A stretch of DNA of 64,000 bases from Oreohelix idahoensis (lineage: Eukaryota > Mollusca > Gastropoda > Stylommatophora > Oreohelicidae). A program made the position numbers and the translations under genes. The stretch is from positions 62,001 to 126,000 of the forward strand of contig JAMPIV010012199.1 of the NCBI GenBank assembly GCA_024509875.1, in the 5' to 3' direction. The stretch's first letter is position 1, and each line of letters opens with the position of its first letter. This document shows positions 20,925 to 32,639 of the stretch, piece after piece. Under the pieces are notes generated by a model, which did not search any database, was not told the origin of the DNA, and saw only the letters and a program-made list of their open reading frames with translations.

Positions 20925-21440
20925 TGTCACGTGCTGGCCTTCAAAATATGTATACACTGCTTAGACAGCGCAGACTTCGCTGGCTGGCTTGGCCATGTTC
21001 GCCGCATTAAAGATGGTCGCATCCCAAAAGATATCTTCTACGGACAATTAGCAGATGGCAAGAGAACAGTTGGGCGACCACAGCTGAGGTTCAAAGATGT
21101 GTGCAAGAGAGATATGAGGGCACTGGACATGGATCCAGCAACATGGGAGGATGAAGCTGCCGATCGCATTAAGTGGCGATGCTATTTACGGCGCCACCTC
21201 AAATATAAATATTTTTGTGGTAGGTAGGTGGTTTCTAATTTTTAAATTTTGCCTGGACAGCGACCTAATGTCCTACTCTTCACTATTTCGATCAAGGCTC
21301 ACACAACAAGCAGAGGAGGGGAGAAAACGTCGAAAGGAGCACCAGGAAAATAAGCAGCTGAGGGCTGTCACCTCAGGGGCGCATTCCCATAGTCAGTTAC
21401 GACTGAAGGGGCTATTATTATTATTATATTAAATACACGG
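20925..21440 (+). pseudogene. LINE ORF2 C-terminal relic, split by SINE B
   Basis: The translation from about 20970 reads WLGHVRRIKDGRIPKDI, LADGKRTVGRPQLRFKDVCK, RDMRALDMDPATWEDEAADR, WRCYLRRHLK, a common C terminus of animal LINE ORF2 proteins. The next block (from about 21301), QAEEGRKRRKEHQENK, would normally follow directly, but a ~95 bp minus-strand SINE B piece separates them. It ends in a (TTA)n-type tail at 21414. Confidence 0.85.
21205..21300 (-). mobile_element. SINE family B internal fragment
   Basis: The reverse complement matches 29315-29425: GAAATAGTGAAGAGTAGG, CCTAnTGGCCGCTG-like, CAGGCAAAATTTAAAAATTAG, CCACCTACCTACCAC. Inserted within the LINE C-terminal relic. Confidence 0.8.
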
Positions 21441-21504
21441 CGCAAAATTTAATAAAAATAAATTATTTGAACAATAACAACATTAATTAATATAACAAAC
21501 ATTT

Positions 21505-21815
21505 AAGCAGATCATCATCTCATCTCAACCCGTAACCCGTTAGGGGTCGTAAGGGTGCCATGGTGGAAGCATCAGCAGACAGGATCCTCCACTGCTCTCT
21601 ATCCTCAGCAATGCGTACATGTGTGGAAAAACCGTGCCCTGCCCATTCTTTGATGTTATCAGCCCAGGATTTTATTTGCCTTCCTCTTCTCCGTTTACCT
21701 TCGACTGTTCCCTGGAGGATCGTTTTCGAAAGGGAGTCATGACAAGTTACATGCCCAAACCAGGCAAGCTTTCGACGTTTCACTACTGACAAATGTGGTT
21801 CTTGGTGGCCTGCTG
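21505..21815 (-). pseudogene. RTE-like LINE C-terminal relic
   Basis: Minus-strand frame: HLSVVKRRKLAWFGHVT, HDSLSKTILQGTVEGKRRRG, RQIKSWADNIKEWAG, EDREQWRILSADAS. This is the GHVxRHDSL...GRRRGRQ...DNIKEW...W signature of LINE ORF2 ends. The 3' tail on the plus strand reads ATCATCATCTCATC. Confidence 0.88.
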
Positions 21816-21905
21816 TGACAGAGTTAGTAAATATATTACATGATATCAACACGTTTTTTGCCTCCCCCTGTTTCCCACCTCTGTTTGCTTTTTTAATATT
21901 CACGT

Positions 21906-22535
<630 letters not shown>

Positions 22536-22858
22536 CAGCTTTTAAAATCATTTTATCTAGTAGCCGCAGAATTTCAGTACATCTAGCTTCGAATCCTAGA
22601 CCACTGTTCTTAGTATTTTTGATTGGAGATTGTTTCTTTTTCTGTGTTGCGGTAATTATATTTACTAGCATTCTGAGTGATTTAATTGGTAAATTCGTCA
22701 TTATATCTCAAAAGGATTTACTGTGTTAATTGGCTAGCAGATTAAAATAACTTATAGCTAATTCTTCCAGCGATAACGTAAATTTAATTAATTGCTATTA
22801 ACCAGTAAGAGATATTTGAATTGACTAGTAAATGCTCTAGGCAATGTAAGACCGACGA

Positions 22859-22866
22859 ATATATAT

Positions 22867-22954
<88 letters not shown>
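22859..22954. repeat. (TA)n microsatellite
   Basis: Alternating TA with one AAA interruption at about 22879. Confidence 0.99.
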
Positions 22955-22961
<7 letters not shown>

Positions 22962-24311
22962 CATATTTATCTTCTATCTATCATGTGTAAATTTGTGTAA
23001 TTGACTAGAATTTATTTCACGGGTTAATAAGAACGATAAGATAAGCGTTACACTTGTGTTTTCTAACCAAACCTTAGAGCCGAGTGGATAAAAAAAGTAT
23101 ACCGTTGCGTGGGTTTGGATAGAATATTATATTGTGGTTAAATGTTTGTATTTTCTTCCTAAAATCTAGATCGGGTCACAAACCTAAACCTACCAGCGGC
23201 CTGAATCTGAGAATAACGGATCTAAGTCCAACAGTTAAAAAAAAAAAAAACATTCTTATATAAATATCGGGTCTTCAAGGTTGACCTGTTTGGCCTCTTG
23301 TTTCACCCAGAAAGAGAGAGAGAGAGAGAGTACCAACAAAAGAGTATAAGAATACATTGTTACTGGACCTATAGATATCCAGATTTATTTTTTTTCCATT
23401 TTCATATACATTCATCCCGCAGTGGCGAAATTAACAAACATTACCATTTACCGACTATCGACCACTGTGGTGTGACGAGGATTTTATCCAGAGAGAGTTA
23501 CATACCTGACATTCTCTTTAAGTATTGGAATTACAAGCTACTGATACTGTGAACATTATTATTTTCCTACCTGGACTAATTAATGTGACATAAACAGAAT
23601 CCTAGTAACAGTAACGAAGTAAGCGTTCCCCGAATAAGAGGATTAATCAGTATTTGAGGAACTGGGGCTTATTTTGCCAAAATAACCCAACACTGGATTT
23701 GCTGCTTATACCACGAAGATATATTCCAGACGTTGTTAATCAACAATTAGGTAAGAGCGAATGAATGTGGCCACAGGGTGTCCGAAGCAAGAGAAAAAAG
23801 GAATGAATAATTCTTTTACTGTATAATCATTGTACTCACTTTGTTTTGCCTTTCTTTTTTTGTTTGCTACTACTACTGTTATTTTTTTCAGGATAGATTA
23901 ATTACAAACTCTGTTCTTTACAGTAGAGTCAAATTCTATACCATACTGCTAATCTTTTGACCTTTTGGGGGTTAATATCTTCTACTAACGGGATCTTGTC
24001 TCAATAGAGGGAATTGCACCTAAGGGTCTATTTCTTTATTATTAATTCTGTAACATATGATTTTTGTTAAATATTTTGCTATTTGATACTGACTGTTGTG
24101 AAGTTTTCTTTCTTTATGATAAATAAACTCAACATAAAAACTTAATTACCTGTGTTGGTCAGCTCGGCCCAATATCCCTACTCCATTAATATAGTTTCAC
24201 GTTTGAGCGTCAAGTTGTCGTCACTTATCTGTGTGTGCGTGTGTGAGTGGTTAATAGTGTATATGTTAACATTTACATAAGGGTAAATGTCTGATAAACA
24301 AATTTCAGTCG
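22955..24311. other. AT-rich DNA, nothing but a short (GA)n
   Basis: (GA)n at 23313-23330 is the only distinct structure. No frame above 84 codons and no motif. Confidence 0.55.
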
Positions 24312-24486
24312 TAAGATAGGCTGGACTAGAATATTTTCTCAATCCAGGGACAGACTCTACCTTTTCACCATTTCACTCGTGAAATCTATTACTTTACCTT
24401 ATCTCTCACTGAGTTACCACCTTTTCCAGTTCTAATCAGACGGGACCAGCATCTATCTTAATCACCTATCAAAAATCTACGACACC
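24312..24486 (+). repeat. Repeat family F, copy 1
   Basis: Collinear with 54690-54860: GATAGGCTGGACTAGA, TCnCAnTCCAG followed by GACAGA, CTCGTGAAATCTATT, GGGACCA, and CTACGACACC. Confidence 0.7.
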
Positions 24487-24615
24487 TGCATAGGTGTTTA
24501 TTTTCTCTCTAACATAGACGTTTGTTTTGTGCTCTTTATAGCAAATGCGCAATATTCTTCTATAACATTTATACTCGAAAGCCTGAATCCTTCTTAAGCA
24601 GATACGTTGATATAA
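24485..24615 (-). pseudogene. LINE C-terminal relic
   Basis: The minus-strand frame includes RRIQAFEYKCYRRILRIC, YKEHKTNVYVREKIN, matching the RIQxFExKCxRRILRIxxxExxTN block of LINE ORF2 ends. Very short. Confidence 0.75.
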
Positions 24616-25324
24616 AAATGAACATATTATCAATGACAACAACTGCATCCAGCATTTCATAACTTTTTACTTTTTTTTAAAAATAGTAAATTAAACCTTA
24701 CGGAACATATTGGAAACTGGCCAAATCTAACATATTTGAACACAGTATATATTTAAAAATAAAAGCATTTAATCTTCGCCACCAATGTAAAAGAAATATA
24801 TAGATCATGAAAAGCTTTCCACAAAATGCTGTTCTCAAAAAAAAAAAAAAAAAATAAATAAATAAAAATTCTTCACATTTTAAGAAATGAATTTCGCTGT
24901 GCGAGATCAACCACTGAAGTAAATTAAAAAAAAAACAACATCTCAACCAATAATAAGAAAGAAGTCAAAAACGAAAGAATATAAATAACTTACATCTATT
25001 AATGGACAATCAGGGAGTAACATGTCTTGCTATTAAATGCACATACTGGCCTTTTGTTTGCCTTGCGAAAGAAAAATTACGTCAGAGTTGACAAATATCA
25101 ATTTCTTTGAAAGCTGAACTGCTTGCATGCTCCATAAACACAGATTAACCGGAAACAGGACCCGTTTGTTCTCAACAGCAGAGATTACCAAACTATTTTA
25201 AGTTTTAAGAGCGTCTAAAACATTAGGGGCGCAGATTAAATTACATGTTGTTTATGCCACATACCGAAAACAAAGCAAGAATGCTTATCATTGCAACCTT
25301 TCGTTCTTGGGAGCCTTCGACTGT
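24616..25324. other. Nothing recognised
   Basis: AT-rich with a poly-A at about 24837. A CAGAGATTACCAAACT stretch at about 25182 is vaguely hAT-terminus-like, with no partner. Confidence 0.5.
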
Positions 25325-25394
25325 ACAGGAGCTGATGACATGAATCAGACAAATACCACTGGAGCAACAGGTTTGAAGAACACGCTGAATAAGG

Positions 25395-25560
25395 ATAACT
25401 TCTTCTTCATTCACCATTAGACTTCTACATTAATGACTCTAATAAAGACAGTAGTCAGCTCGAAGTCCATGACATCTCCAAACAGTTTTTCGTGGAGAGA
25501 AGTGGGATGTTGCCATATGTCACTCCGTTCACTGCTGATGCACATTGAGGATACCTTTTT
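25395..25560 (+). repeat. Repeat family J, copy 2
   Basis: Shorter copy of the 17125-17535 unit, with ACTCTAATAAAGACAGTAG followed by TCAGCTC and an AACAGTTTTTCGTGGAG end region. Confidence 0.6.
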
Positions 25561-25613
25561 ATATAAAGACAAGGCAGACGTTGTTCTGAATTCCCCAGGG
25601 TAAAAGAGGTAGA

Positions 25614-25885
25614 AAAGGGGGGGATCCCGTTACACACCCATTGAGGCATATTGGGAATACGGTGTTAGGCCCGTATTTTCTTGACCATCGGCACACTAGG
25701 GGTGATGTGGTCAGCATCATGCCGGCCGCCTTAACCTTTCCAGAGTTGTTCTGGTACCCAATTCATGAGGCTGTGTCGACCCTGGGAGCCGTCTGCGGTC
25801 TAAAAAATCCCACCTCAACTGGGGATCGAACCATGGACCACCGAGTTAGGAAGCCAGTGCACTAACCACTGCGCTACCGCCGCTC
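25614..25885 (-). mobile_element. SINE family C, complete copy with TSD
   Basis: Flanked by AAGAGGTAGA at 25604-25613 and 25886-25895, a perfect 10-bp duplication. Read on the minus strand: head GAGCGGCGGTAGCGCAGTGG with an A box, B box GGTTCGATCCC, then the family body ending CGTGTAACGGGATC. This is the best full-length representative of the family in the window. Confidence 0.92.
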
Positions 25886-26030
25886 AAGAGGTAGAGGCAG
25901 ACAGAAAAACAAGAAGAGAGCTGGAGATATAAATGAAGATATGGAAAGACCTTGAGCTGATGGCACGCGACAAGAGGACCTGGTACACGTTTGTTGAAGG
26001 CGTATCATCCTGTGTGAGTTGAGCGGTATT

Positions 26031-26619
26031 GAATTAATCAATGCGCAGGTCGGCATTAGAGGTAAAATGCGGTACGTTTCTTCCACCGTTACTTTTGCTA
26101 GCTTCAGACCAAATTTCTTCAGGATTTAGTTTGTATTGCTTATTCGTTCTTTCTTAAAGGCTGTTGCCTTCTTTCAGCGAGGCACGAGTCTTTTTAACCT
26201 GGACCGAAGTTGGACGGTTATATCAGAGCTCCATTTGCAGTAAAAAACATAAGTGGACTTTGTCAGCTCAAGTACAGTGTTGATAAATGCTAAATCTTGA
26301 GAAGGACTACTACAGTATATCAGCTAACTGCTCATCAAGCGGCGTTAAAAAATAAGGGCATAAGAACTGGTATATTCCCGTGATCATGAGCAATTAAACG
26401 TGAAGTACAAAACATCAATTTTCCGCTTCTATAAAGCTGATGTTCCCATAATTTCTTGATATCCTCGTTGTTGATGACATTAACAGCTTGTCTCAGTCCT
26501 CCTTCGTGTCAGTATTGTAAATTGTCACCATGCATGATAACAAAGAGTTAACACAAACATTGCTTTAGTATCATCGCCATTGTTACTCTTTAGTCCCCTA
26601 AGGAACATAAGCCTCCAGG
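26031..26619. other. Mostly unrecognised
   Basis: A stretch at about 26170-26225 (GCGAGGCACGAGTC then TTTTTAACCTGGAC) resembles 60650-60710 and may be one more short repeat. Otherwise nothing. Confidence 0.45.
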
Positions 26620-26985
26620 AACATCCATGTTAAACCTTCATGTCCAGTACCATCTTCTTCATCCCTCTCGTGTCTGTCACCAGGTCCGTTCACTACATGT
26701 TTTTCGGACTTCCTCCACCTATCGTACCATAGGTCTTCCAGAAGAACTGCTCTGCGTAGAAATAGTACAAGGTCAACAGTGTAGAGCTGATGACAAGGAC
26801 CAGAAACGTGCGTGGAAGAACAGGTGAAAAGAAGACCCTGCCGTCGGATTGGACATACCTTGAGGAAACATATTAATAGCATTACAATGTAGTCTTGTAT
26901 CGGGAATTGTCAGGGTAAGAGAAGTGGAGAAAGACAGAGATAACAAAACACAACATAGCCTAACTGGGCTTTAGCATGTGAAGTT
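26620..26985. pseudogene. LINE-E relics in both orientations
   Basis: About 26630-26780 reads like the minus-strand LINE-E (TGTCACCAGGTCC, GTCTTCCAG). About 26785-26985 reads like the plus-strand form (GCTGATGACAAGGACCAGAA, GATTGGACATACCTTGAGGA, GTCAGGGTAAGAGAAG). Two relics are juxtaposed head to head, or an inversion has occurred. Decayed. Confidence 0.55.
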
Positions 26986-27082
26986 TACCAAAAAAAAAAA
27001 AATAATAACTATGCAAATTGTTCGACATGTATCAGTGAGTAATGTACAAAATCAACCGCATATTTAAACCTGATACTACAAT

Positions 27083-27215
27083 TTAGAGCGTCCGATTGGT
27101 TAAAGCGCTGGTTTTTCGCGACAAAGGTGCAGGATCTGATTCACAGTATTGACACGCTCTAGTCTGCACAGCTGTAAATGGATACCTAACTCTGTCGCGA
27201 GTTGCCTCCCCTTTG
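27083..27215 (+). mobile_element. SINE family A, head and partial body
   Basis: A-box-like TTGGTTAAAGCGCTGG and a degraded B-box GGATCTGATTCAC, followed by the family landmark GACACGCTCTAGTCTGCACA and GCTGTAAATGG. Truncated before the second half of the body. Confidence 0.75.
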
Positions 27216-28924
27216 CTCTGCAGTAGTGGTCCAAACAGTGGCCAAAACTTAGAGTATCTGATGTGGGTCTTCAAAGGTGTCTACCTTCGCACACGATTAT
27301 TCTTGGCAGAGTTGCAGGTAGAAGGATAATGATGCTTCTACCTCAAGGGAGATTTCACAAGATATTTCAGATGTCAAGAACAATGCTGCATGAGCCGGAG
27401 CAATATTAACTTTAGTATCTGACCCACTGCCTTTCGTGAAAATGGATTATGCAATAATTAGCGCGTTCAAGCCCCCAGGTGAGTTAATTCAGCGAAATCC
27501 CTTATTATTATGTATTTGATGCTATAGATGTAAATATATATTAAATAGTCTGATATATACCTAGGCTTTCATAACTATATAAATTGAATCAACTATGAAT
27601 GTGTAAAATAGCACGTAAAAAACTTAATAATCAATTATTCTTAAACAGTTTAAAATAAATAAATATGAATGATGGGTTAATTTTAGATAAAATGTGTCTT
27701 CATAGAGTCGTGATAGAGAAATTATAAAAGTCCTTTGCGTTGGCCTTTTAATAAGCACAATTGGCTCTTCAAATGATTAAGGTGTTTCGTCATTTCTTTT
27801 GTGATGAGGGCACTTCCCTACACAACTCGTCCAGTGTAGGTGGTTAATGTCGAATGCCAGTTCTTGAATTACAAACTAGTGGCATAGAAACTCGTACTAC
27901 CAACTAGCCTCCTACCACGAACCCAACTTGGGATCAACAATCTCCTGGCACAGATGAATGGACACAGCAGCTTATATTAGATGCTTCGGTTACTTGGTCT
28001 GGTGGTAAATTTAGAATCCCTCTTATGCTGCGTGCTTTGATTCCTAGGTATACAGTCTTGGTATTTAAAAAATGCAGGTTTTCTTTTAAGTTTCAAAGAT
28101 GCCCAAATACTTCGGTCCTGTTCAATTTAATTTGGAATTCCGTCCGATTTTTCTCTGGCACCTGTAGTTGCTCTTTTGACGTTATAATGCAGTCTGTATT
28201 AGTCTCCGAATTACCTAAGTTATATTCTCATTTCTTCCTCCAAGCTTCCACATGTGGTTTCCGACAACCTTACCAATCAGAGCTATTGTTATTTTCCTGT
28301 TCTCGATTGAGCCAATCCTGCTCTTAGAGCTAGGGGGTCGGGGTGTTAATTTTAATTCTTCGCCGCGTGTTTGAAATGATCACGTTAAAATTTAAACACA
28401 TTGCCTATCTTTCAAATATTCCATGATTACTTCCGTTGCCATTAAACAGACTTGTCAACATGTGGTCTCATCCCTAATGGACAAAATGATAAAGTGATTA
28501 TCACGCGTACTCAAATCTTCCGCCAGACAGATAATCCCTGACGTACGAGGACCACAACCGGCTCCCTCAAACAGACAATATGGCTTCCTTTGTCCTCTCC
28601 TGCCGAGGTGTCGGAAGGTGCAGTGACCAACCGCGAAACACAGGAGGTAACTCGCCTGCTCTGTCTGGGTCGGAAATGAGTTACGTCACAGTCAACCATA
28701 CTTTTACGTTTACCGTCTGCATTCAAGCTGGCATGACCACTTAAGCGAGTACAATTGATTCTGAAGATAGTCAATTATACCGTGAAATAACACTTTTGTA
28801 GTGTGCGAAAAGGTATGGCAATTTAAGGGGTGTCAATGGCACAAATTCATGTGCGAAAAGTGAAGACATAAATGGATAATATAGGAGAGAAAGAAAAAAT
28901 GTAAAAGGACACTCACCAATATCT
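27216..28924. other. Nothing recognised
   Basis: 1.7 kb without tRNA boxes, LINE motifs or long ORFs. The largest frame is 100 codons (28025-28327) without motif. This is one of the longest quiet stretches in the window. Confidence 0.5.
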
Positions 28925-29075
28925 TGACAGACTCTGCTCTTGAGTTAGAGAAGGAAAAGGTAGCGCGGAAAGGAGCTGGTCACCCTTCCTCTCGATGCTG
29001 GACCTACTATAGTGATGTCTCTAACACTTTACTCCCCTACGGCTATATCCGCTATTGGACTACCTTTCAATACAA
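28925..29075 (+). mobile_element. SINE family A, 3' half
   Basis: Landmarks GAGCTGGTCACCC, CTCTCGATGCTGGACC, TTTACTCCCCTACGGC and CTATTGGACTACC. No tRNA-like head. Confidence 0.78.
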
Positions 29076-29118
29076 TTTAAACCGACAAGGGTCATTACAG
29101 AATGTTAACTTATTATGC

Positions 29119-29560
29119 TAAGAGGTTAAGTGGTATGGCGTCCGCCTCGAATTCTAAAGGTACGGGGTTCGATTCCCAGTAGGGGGAATATAATTTATCA
29201 AAATTGTTTTTTTAAATGATGTCATACTCCCCACTGATCTACTGGGTAGTGAGTTTGGATGGCTAGCCTTCTTGGATAAGGGCGAAACAATAGGAGGTCT
29301 CGTGTGCAAGATGCGCACGTTAAAAATCCCACGGCTGAGGGAAATAGTGAAGAGTAGGCCATTAGGCCGCTGCCCAGGCAAAATTTAAAAATTAGAAACC
29401 ACCTACCTACCACAAAAATATTTATAGAAAGTGTGATTCCTACATACACACATTGGGATTCTCGCCGGTACTACGGAGTTCGTGCACTGTGCTGAGATCC
29501 TCCTTGTGTAATCTAAGGGAGGAGATCGGAGCACTATTTCGGTTGTCCTTATGCAATGAA
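29119..29560 (+). mobile_element. SINE family B, copy 2
   Basis: Head AAGAGGTTAAGTGGTATGG, B box GGGGTTCGATTCCC, and a body collinear with 5135-5592 to the GGAGATCGGAGCAC end. The B box is a near-perfect match to consensus. It lies about 45 bp downstream of a family A fragment. Confidence 0.87.
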
Positions 29561-29930
29561 GATAATCCTTAAAACCGAATCAAACCAACTTATTATGCAT
29601 CCTCCTAATGTTTATAACGATGTTAACTGTAAAAACCATTCTCTTGAAGATACATTTGTCATTATTTTGTTTCCGTATTGCTCTGTAAAATTACTATACT
29701 TTCTTGTTTTAATCACAGCTCACGACATCGGTTTTTTCCTTTTTTCTTTTCTTTGCTTTTCTTTTCCCCCTTCAAAATACAGGGCGCACTAAAACTAAAG
29801 CAATGTGTAGAATCGTCAACTCTTTCAGCTTTTCAAGTCCGCCTAGCTAGCATTAAGGGTTCTGAACTTTTCTTGGAAGCCATGTTTGGGCTAGCATTTA
29901 TACTTGGAGAAGAGAACTACAGACTGACAT
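29561..29930. other. Nothing recognised
   Basis: T-rich stretch; no repeat seen before the LINE-E piece at 29935. Confidence 0.45.
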
Positions 29931-29934
29931 TAAG

Positions 29935-30015
29935 TGGGCGAAAGAGACATGGAAAGATCTTGACCTGAAGGGACGAGACAGGAAGATTGGGCATAAGTTT
30001 GTTGAAGGCGTGCGT
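29935..30015 (+). pseudogene. LINE-E fragment
   Basis: GTGGGCGAAAGAGACATGG, AAGATCTTGACC, GACGAGACAGGAAG and GTTTGTTGAAGGCGT match 25930-26005. Cut by SINE A at about 30016. Confidence 0.65.
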
Positions 30016-30262
30016 TTGATTGACAGAGTGGTTAGAGATCTGGTCTCTCGCGGCAAAAAGGGCCACGTTCGATTCACGGTACCGACACGCTTCAGTCTAC
30101 CCAGCTGTAAATGGGTGCCGGACTTTGCAGTTAGGGAAGGATAAGGCAGCGAGGAAGGAAACTGGTCACTCCACCTCTCGATGCTGGACCTTGTATAGTG
30201 AAGTCTCTAACACTTCACTCCCCTCCGGCAGTATCTGCTATTGGACTACCATTACCTTTCTT
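30016..30262 (+). mobile_element. SINE family A, best full copy
   Basis: tRNA-like head with A-box region GACAGAGTGGTTAGAGATC and B-box GTTCGATTCAC, then body landmarks GACACGCTTCAGTCTACCCA, GTAAATGGGTGCC, ACTGGTCACTCCACC, CTCTCGATGCTGGACC and CAGTATCTGCTATTGGAC. This is the reference for the other four copies. Confidence 0.85.
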
Positions 30263-30336
30263 ATTTAACCTTGTTGACCTTGTATGTTCCTTGAGAAACT
30301 GAACAGTGACGATGATGATGCTTTATACAATATTAA

Positions 30337-30473
30337 CTCTTTGACTCCGGAACAAAGCTCAGAGCGTTGGTCAGATTTGACACCCGTGCCAAAACAACTC
30401 TCTGAGCGTTGTTTTTAGTCTATCACGAATTAAAATTACGGCACAGGGTGGAAAATAATTGCGGATCAAAGAG
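30337..30473. mobile_element. piggyBac-like MITE (TTAA flanks)
   Basis: 137 bp bounded by CTCTTTGAcTCCG on the left and the inverted form ending TCAAAGAG on the right, each flanked by TTAA (30333-30336, 30474-30477). TTAA target duplication with short terminal repeats beginning with C is typical of piggyBac-type elements. Non-coding. Confidence 0.75.
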
Positions 30474-30762
30474 TTAAGAGACACGCAGTTAATGACTTAA
30501 GCGGAAGGCAAATGAAGTTTTGTTCAATCTTGCTAATCAACACAAAACCCATGAAAAACACACACAAAAGAGTGACTACTTGGACCCACTGTCAAAATTC
30601 AGGTTTTGGGGTTACGCGTTTCCTCACAACATTTTATTCATGCATCTTATGCCAACTTTTCAGAGTTCGAAAACTGATATCAACTTATTTCATGGGAGAG
30701 CAATTAGAGTTTAGTTCAGTAGTTCTCAACGTGAGCAATATACCCCACCCGCCGTGGCCATG

Positions 30763-30865
30763 TCATATTCCTAGAGGGCTACAGAAAGTGCCATATTCCT
30801 AGAGGGCTACAGAAAGTGCCATATTTCTAGAGGGCTACAGAAAGTGCCATATTTCTAGGGGCCAC
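30763..30865 (+). repeat. 28-bp tandem repeat
   Basis: Three full units and a partial of CATATTCCTAGAGGGCTAC followed by AGAAAGTGC. A TTCAGTAGTTCTCAAC stretch at about 30714 resembles a hAT terminus, so this may be internal expansion in a MITE whose other end I could not find. Confidence 0.85.
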
Positions 30866-31231
30866 AATATGTTTCAGACGGCGCCACATAAACTTAACTA
30901 CCAGGTGTATGATCAATTTGTCATAATCTTCACATCTCATTCTGTGTACTTATTTCAGCAGCACAAATACTGAAAATTACTAGTCTACAATAAATATCTT
31001 AACGAAAAAGGCAGAATGTAATAAATGAAATTTTATATTCGTTAAAAACCAACCAGATTGGGTGGTGGATCAATTTGGGGTAAATGCAGTTGACGCTGAT
31101 TATACATTACAAAAAAGCCTCATTGAGTTACAGAGTGACATAACAGCTGAAGTTAGATTCAAACATTGCAAACATAATTTACCGATAAGAGAACCCTTGG
31201 TTTAGTCTACGTTTTTATTTATTTACTATTG

Positions 31232-31575
31232 TAAAAGCCCGTCATTAGACGGGCATTACATTCAAAAGCATCAATACCTAACGGCAATTTTACTTGTTCA
31301 AAAGTATTAAAAAAAACCCCCACTGTGCATCACCACAGTACACGAACTACGTAGCAGCTGCGAGGATCCCAATGTGTGTATACGGGATCACCCATTCTAT
31401 AAATATTTGTGTGCACACCTTCATTTGCGCATTCTTCTTTGGTAAGTGTTACTATTTTCAGGAGAGTACATATAAGGGAAACAATACAATTAATGTCTAA
31501 CCTTCAACTAAAGTTGCATCCCTTAGCGTTACGCACTGACAGAAAAAGCTGGGATTTTATATATAGGATATTTAT
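31232..31575 (+). repeat. Hairpin-ended repeat family G, copy 2
   Basis: Begins TATTGTAAAAGCCCGTC then ATTAGACGGGC (hairpin kept) and continues collinearly with 19945-20395, ending CTGGGATTTTATATATAGGA. It contains a SINE B fragment at about 31318-31415. Confidence 0.75.
31318..31415 (-). mobile_element. SINE family B 3' fragment
   Basis: The reverse complement has CACAnATTGGGATCC, then GCTGCTACG, GTTCGTG and ACTGTG(G/C)TG, matching the 5475-5525 part of family B. Confidence 0.65.
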
Positions 31576-31619
31576 GTTTTGTTTCCTTCTATGGTTTGCT
31601 AGCCTCATATAGCTCCCGA

Positions 31620-31745
31620 GCGTTTCCGTGGAAACGAAGACAGAGTAGGCTACTGACATCACAGGCATGTCGTAAGAGGCGACTAATATGAGGTTGTGCG
31701 TGTGGCCAGTAACCTCATCACGTAAAATACGAGCACATACACTAC
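31620..31745 (+). repeat. Repeat family D, copy 2
   Basis: GCATGTCGTAAGAGGCGACT core with AATATGAGGTTGTGCGTG and CAACC-like CCTCATCACGTAAAAT. This is the cleanest core in the window. Confidence 0.8.
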
Positions 31746-31865
31746 TGCTGTAAGTGTACATGTATGCTTTAGTGCACGCTTCCTGCACGAAGGCCAGCTA
31801 CAGTGATTGTTCAATGCTCCATTGGGGGCATAAAGAGAAATGAATGCGGTGTTCCTGATGCAGTT

Positions 31866-31990
31866 CCCAGGAGTCTCAGAGAAGACGATGAAATAATATG
31901 ATCACTGTTTCCTCAGGAATGTCGTAAAAAGGTGACTAATGTGAGGCTGTTAAGGAGGCTGGCAACCCCATCGTGTAAAACTGAATGCTT
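31866..31990 (+). repeat. Repeat family D, copy 3
   Basis: TCTCAGAGAAGACGATGAAA, GAATGTCGTAAAAAGGTGAC, CAACCCCATCGTGTAAAACT. Same orientation as copy 2, about 120 bp downstream. Confidence 0.78.
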
Positions 31991-32639
31991 CAGACCACAT
32001 AGTTTTAGAATCACATGTAATCTTTGATAAAGATTTTCTGAAATGGACCCAGCGTCAACAGTGGTTCACTGCTCGTTATGGAACAAGGGAAAGTAATAAA
32101 TGAATGAATGTTATTTGCGTTTATAATTAATAATATAGATTCTACTGTTTTTGTACATCATACTGTAAAATTAAAAATGTATGTAGCGAGTCACACAAAC
32201 AAAACATGGAGACTTTAATAAATTATGCTCCCTGGCTGGTAAAATAAACAGGGAGGGATAAACATTTTTGTTGCTTTATGAAGAAAACTATCCCGCTGAT
32301 TAATGACTCCATTATCTATGTTGTCTTTTTCGTACTTAGATTTTTAAAAAGCAGGGGAAAAAACCCCAACAACAACAAGAAACAAACAAACACGGCCTGT
32401 GAGCTATCAATCAAGAAAGCAGACTTTCTGTCGTCGATAAAAACGTACATTTAATGGTAGTAATGGGTAACAGTGTCAGGTCTAGGAGTTAGGATCTGTG
32501 AATGTGTGGGTCATAATAAATCAATCACTAAGATCTGTGAATGTTTGGGTCATAGTAAATCAATCAATAGGAAATGAATAAATCAACCAATCAGTAATAA
32601 AACAATCAGTCAGTCAGTTAGCCCTTCCACGCACGTGGA
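31991..32639. other. No gene; short 39-bp tandem pair
   Basis: About 32493-32570 carries two copies of a TCTGTGAATGTnTGGGTCAT-type unit followed by AATCAATCA runs. Otherwise nothing. Confidence 0.5.

Larger units (their letters stand above)
25325..26030 (+). pseudogene. LINE-E relic with two insertions
   Basis: Pieces at 25325-25390, 25565-25613 and 25886-26030 follow the order of the 16600-16895 LINE-E relic, for example GAGCTGATGACA, GTTCTGAATTCC, AGGGTAAAAGAGGTAGA, TATGGAAAGACCTTGAGC and GATGGCACGCGACA. Repeat J (25395-25560) and SINE C (25614-25885) interrupt it. Confidence 0.75.

Noticed and set aside
25182..25250. hAT-type left terminus
   Set aside because: Only a weak match, and no inverted partner or 8-bp duplication was found.
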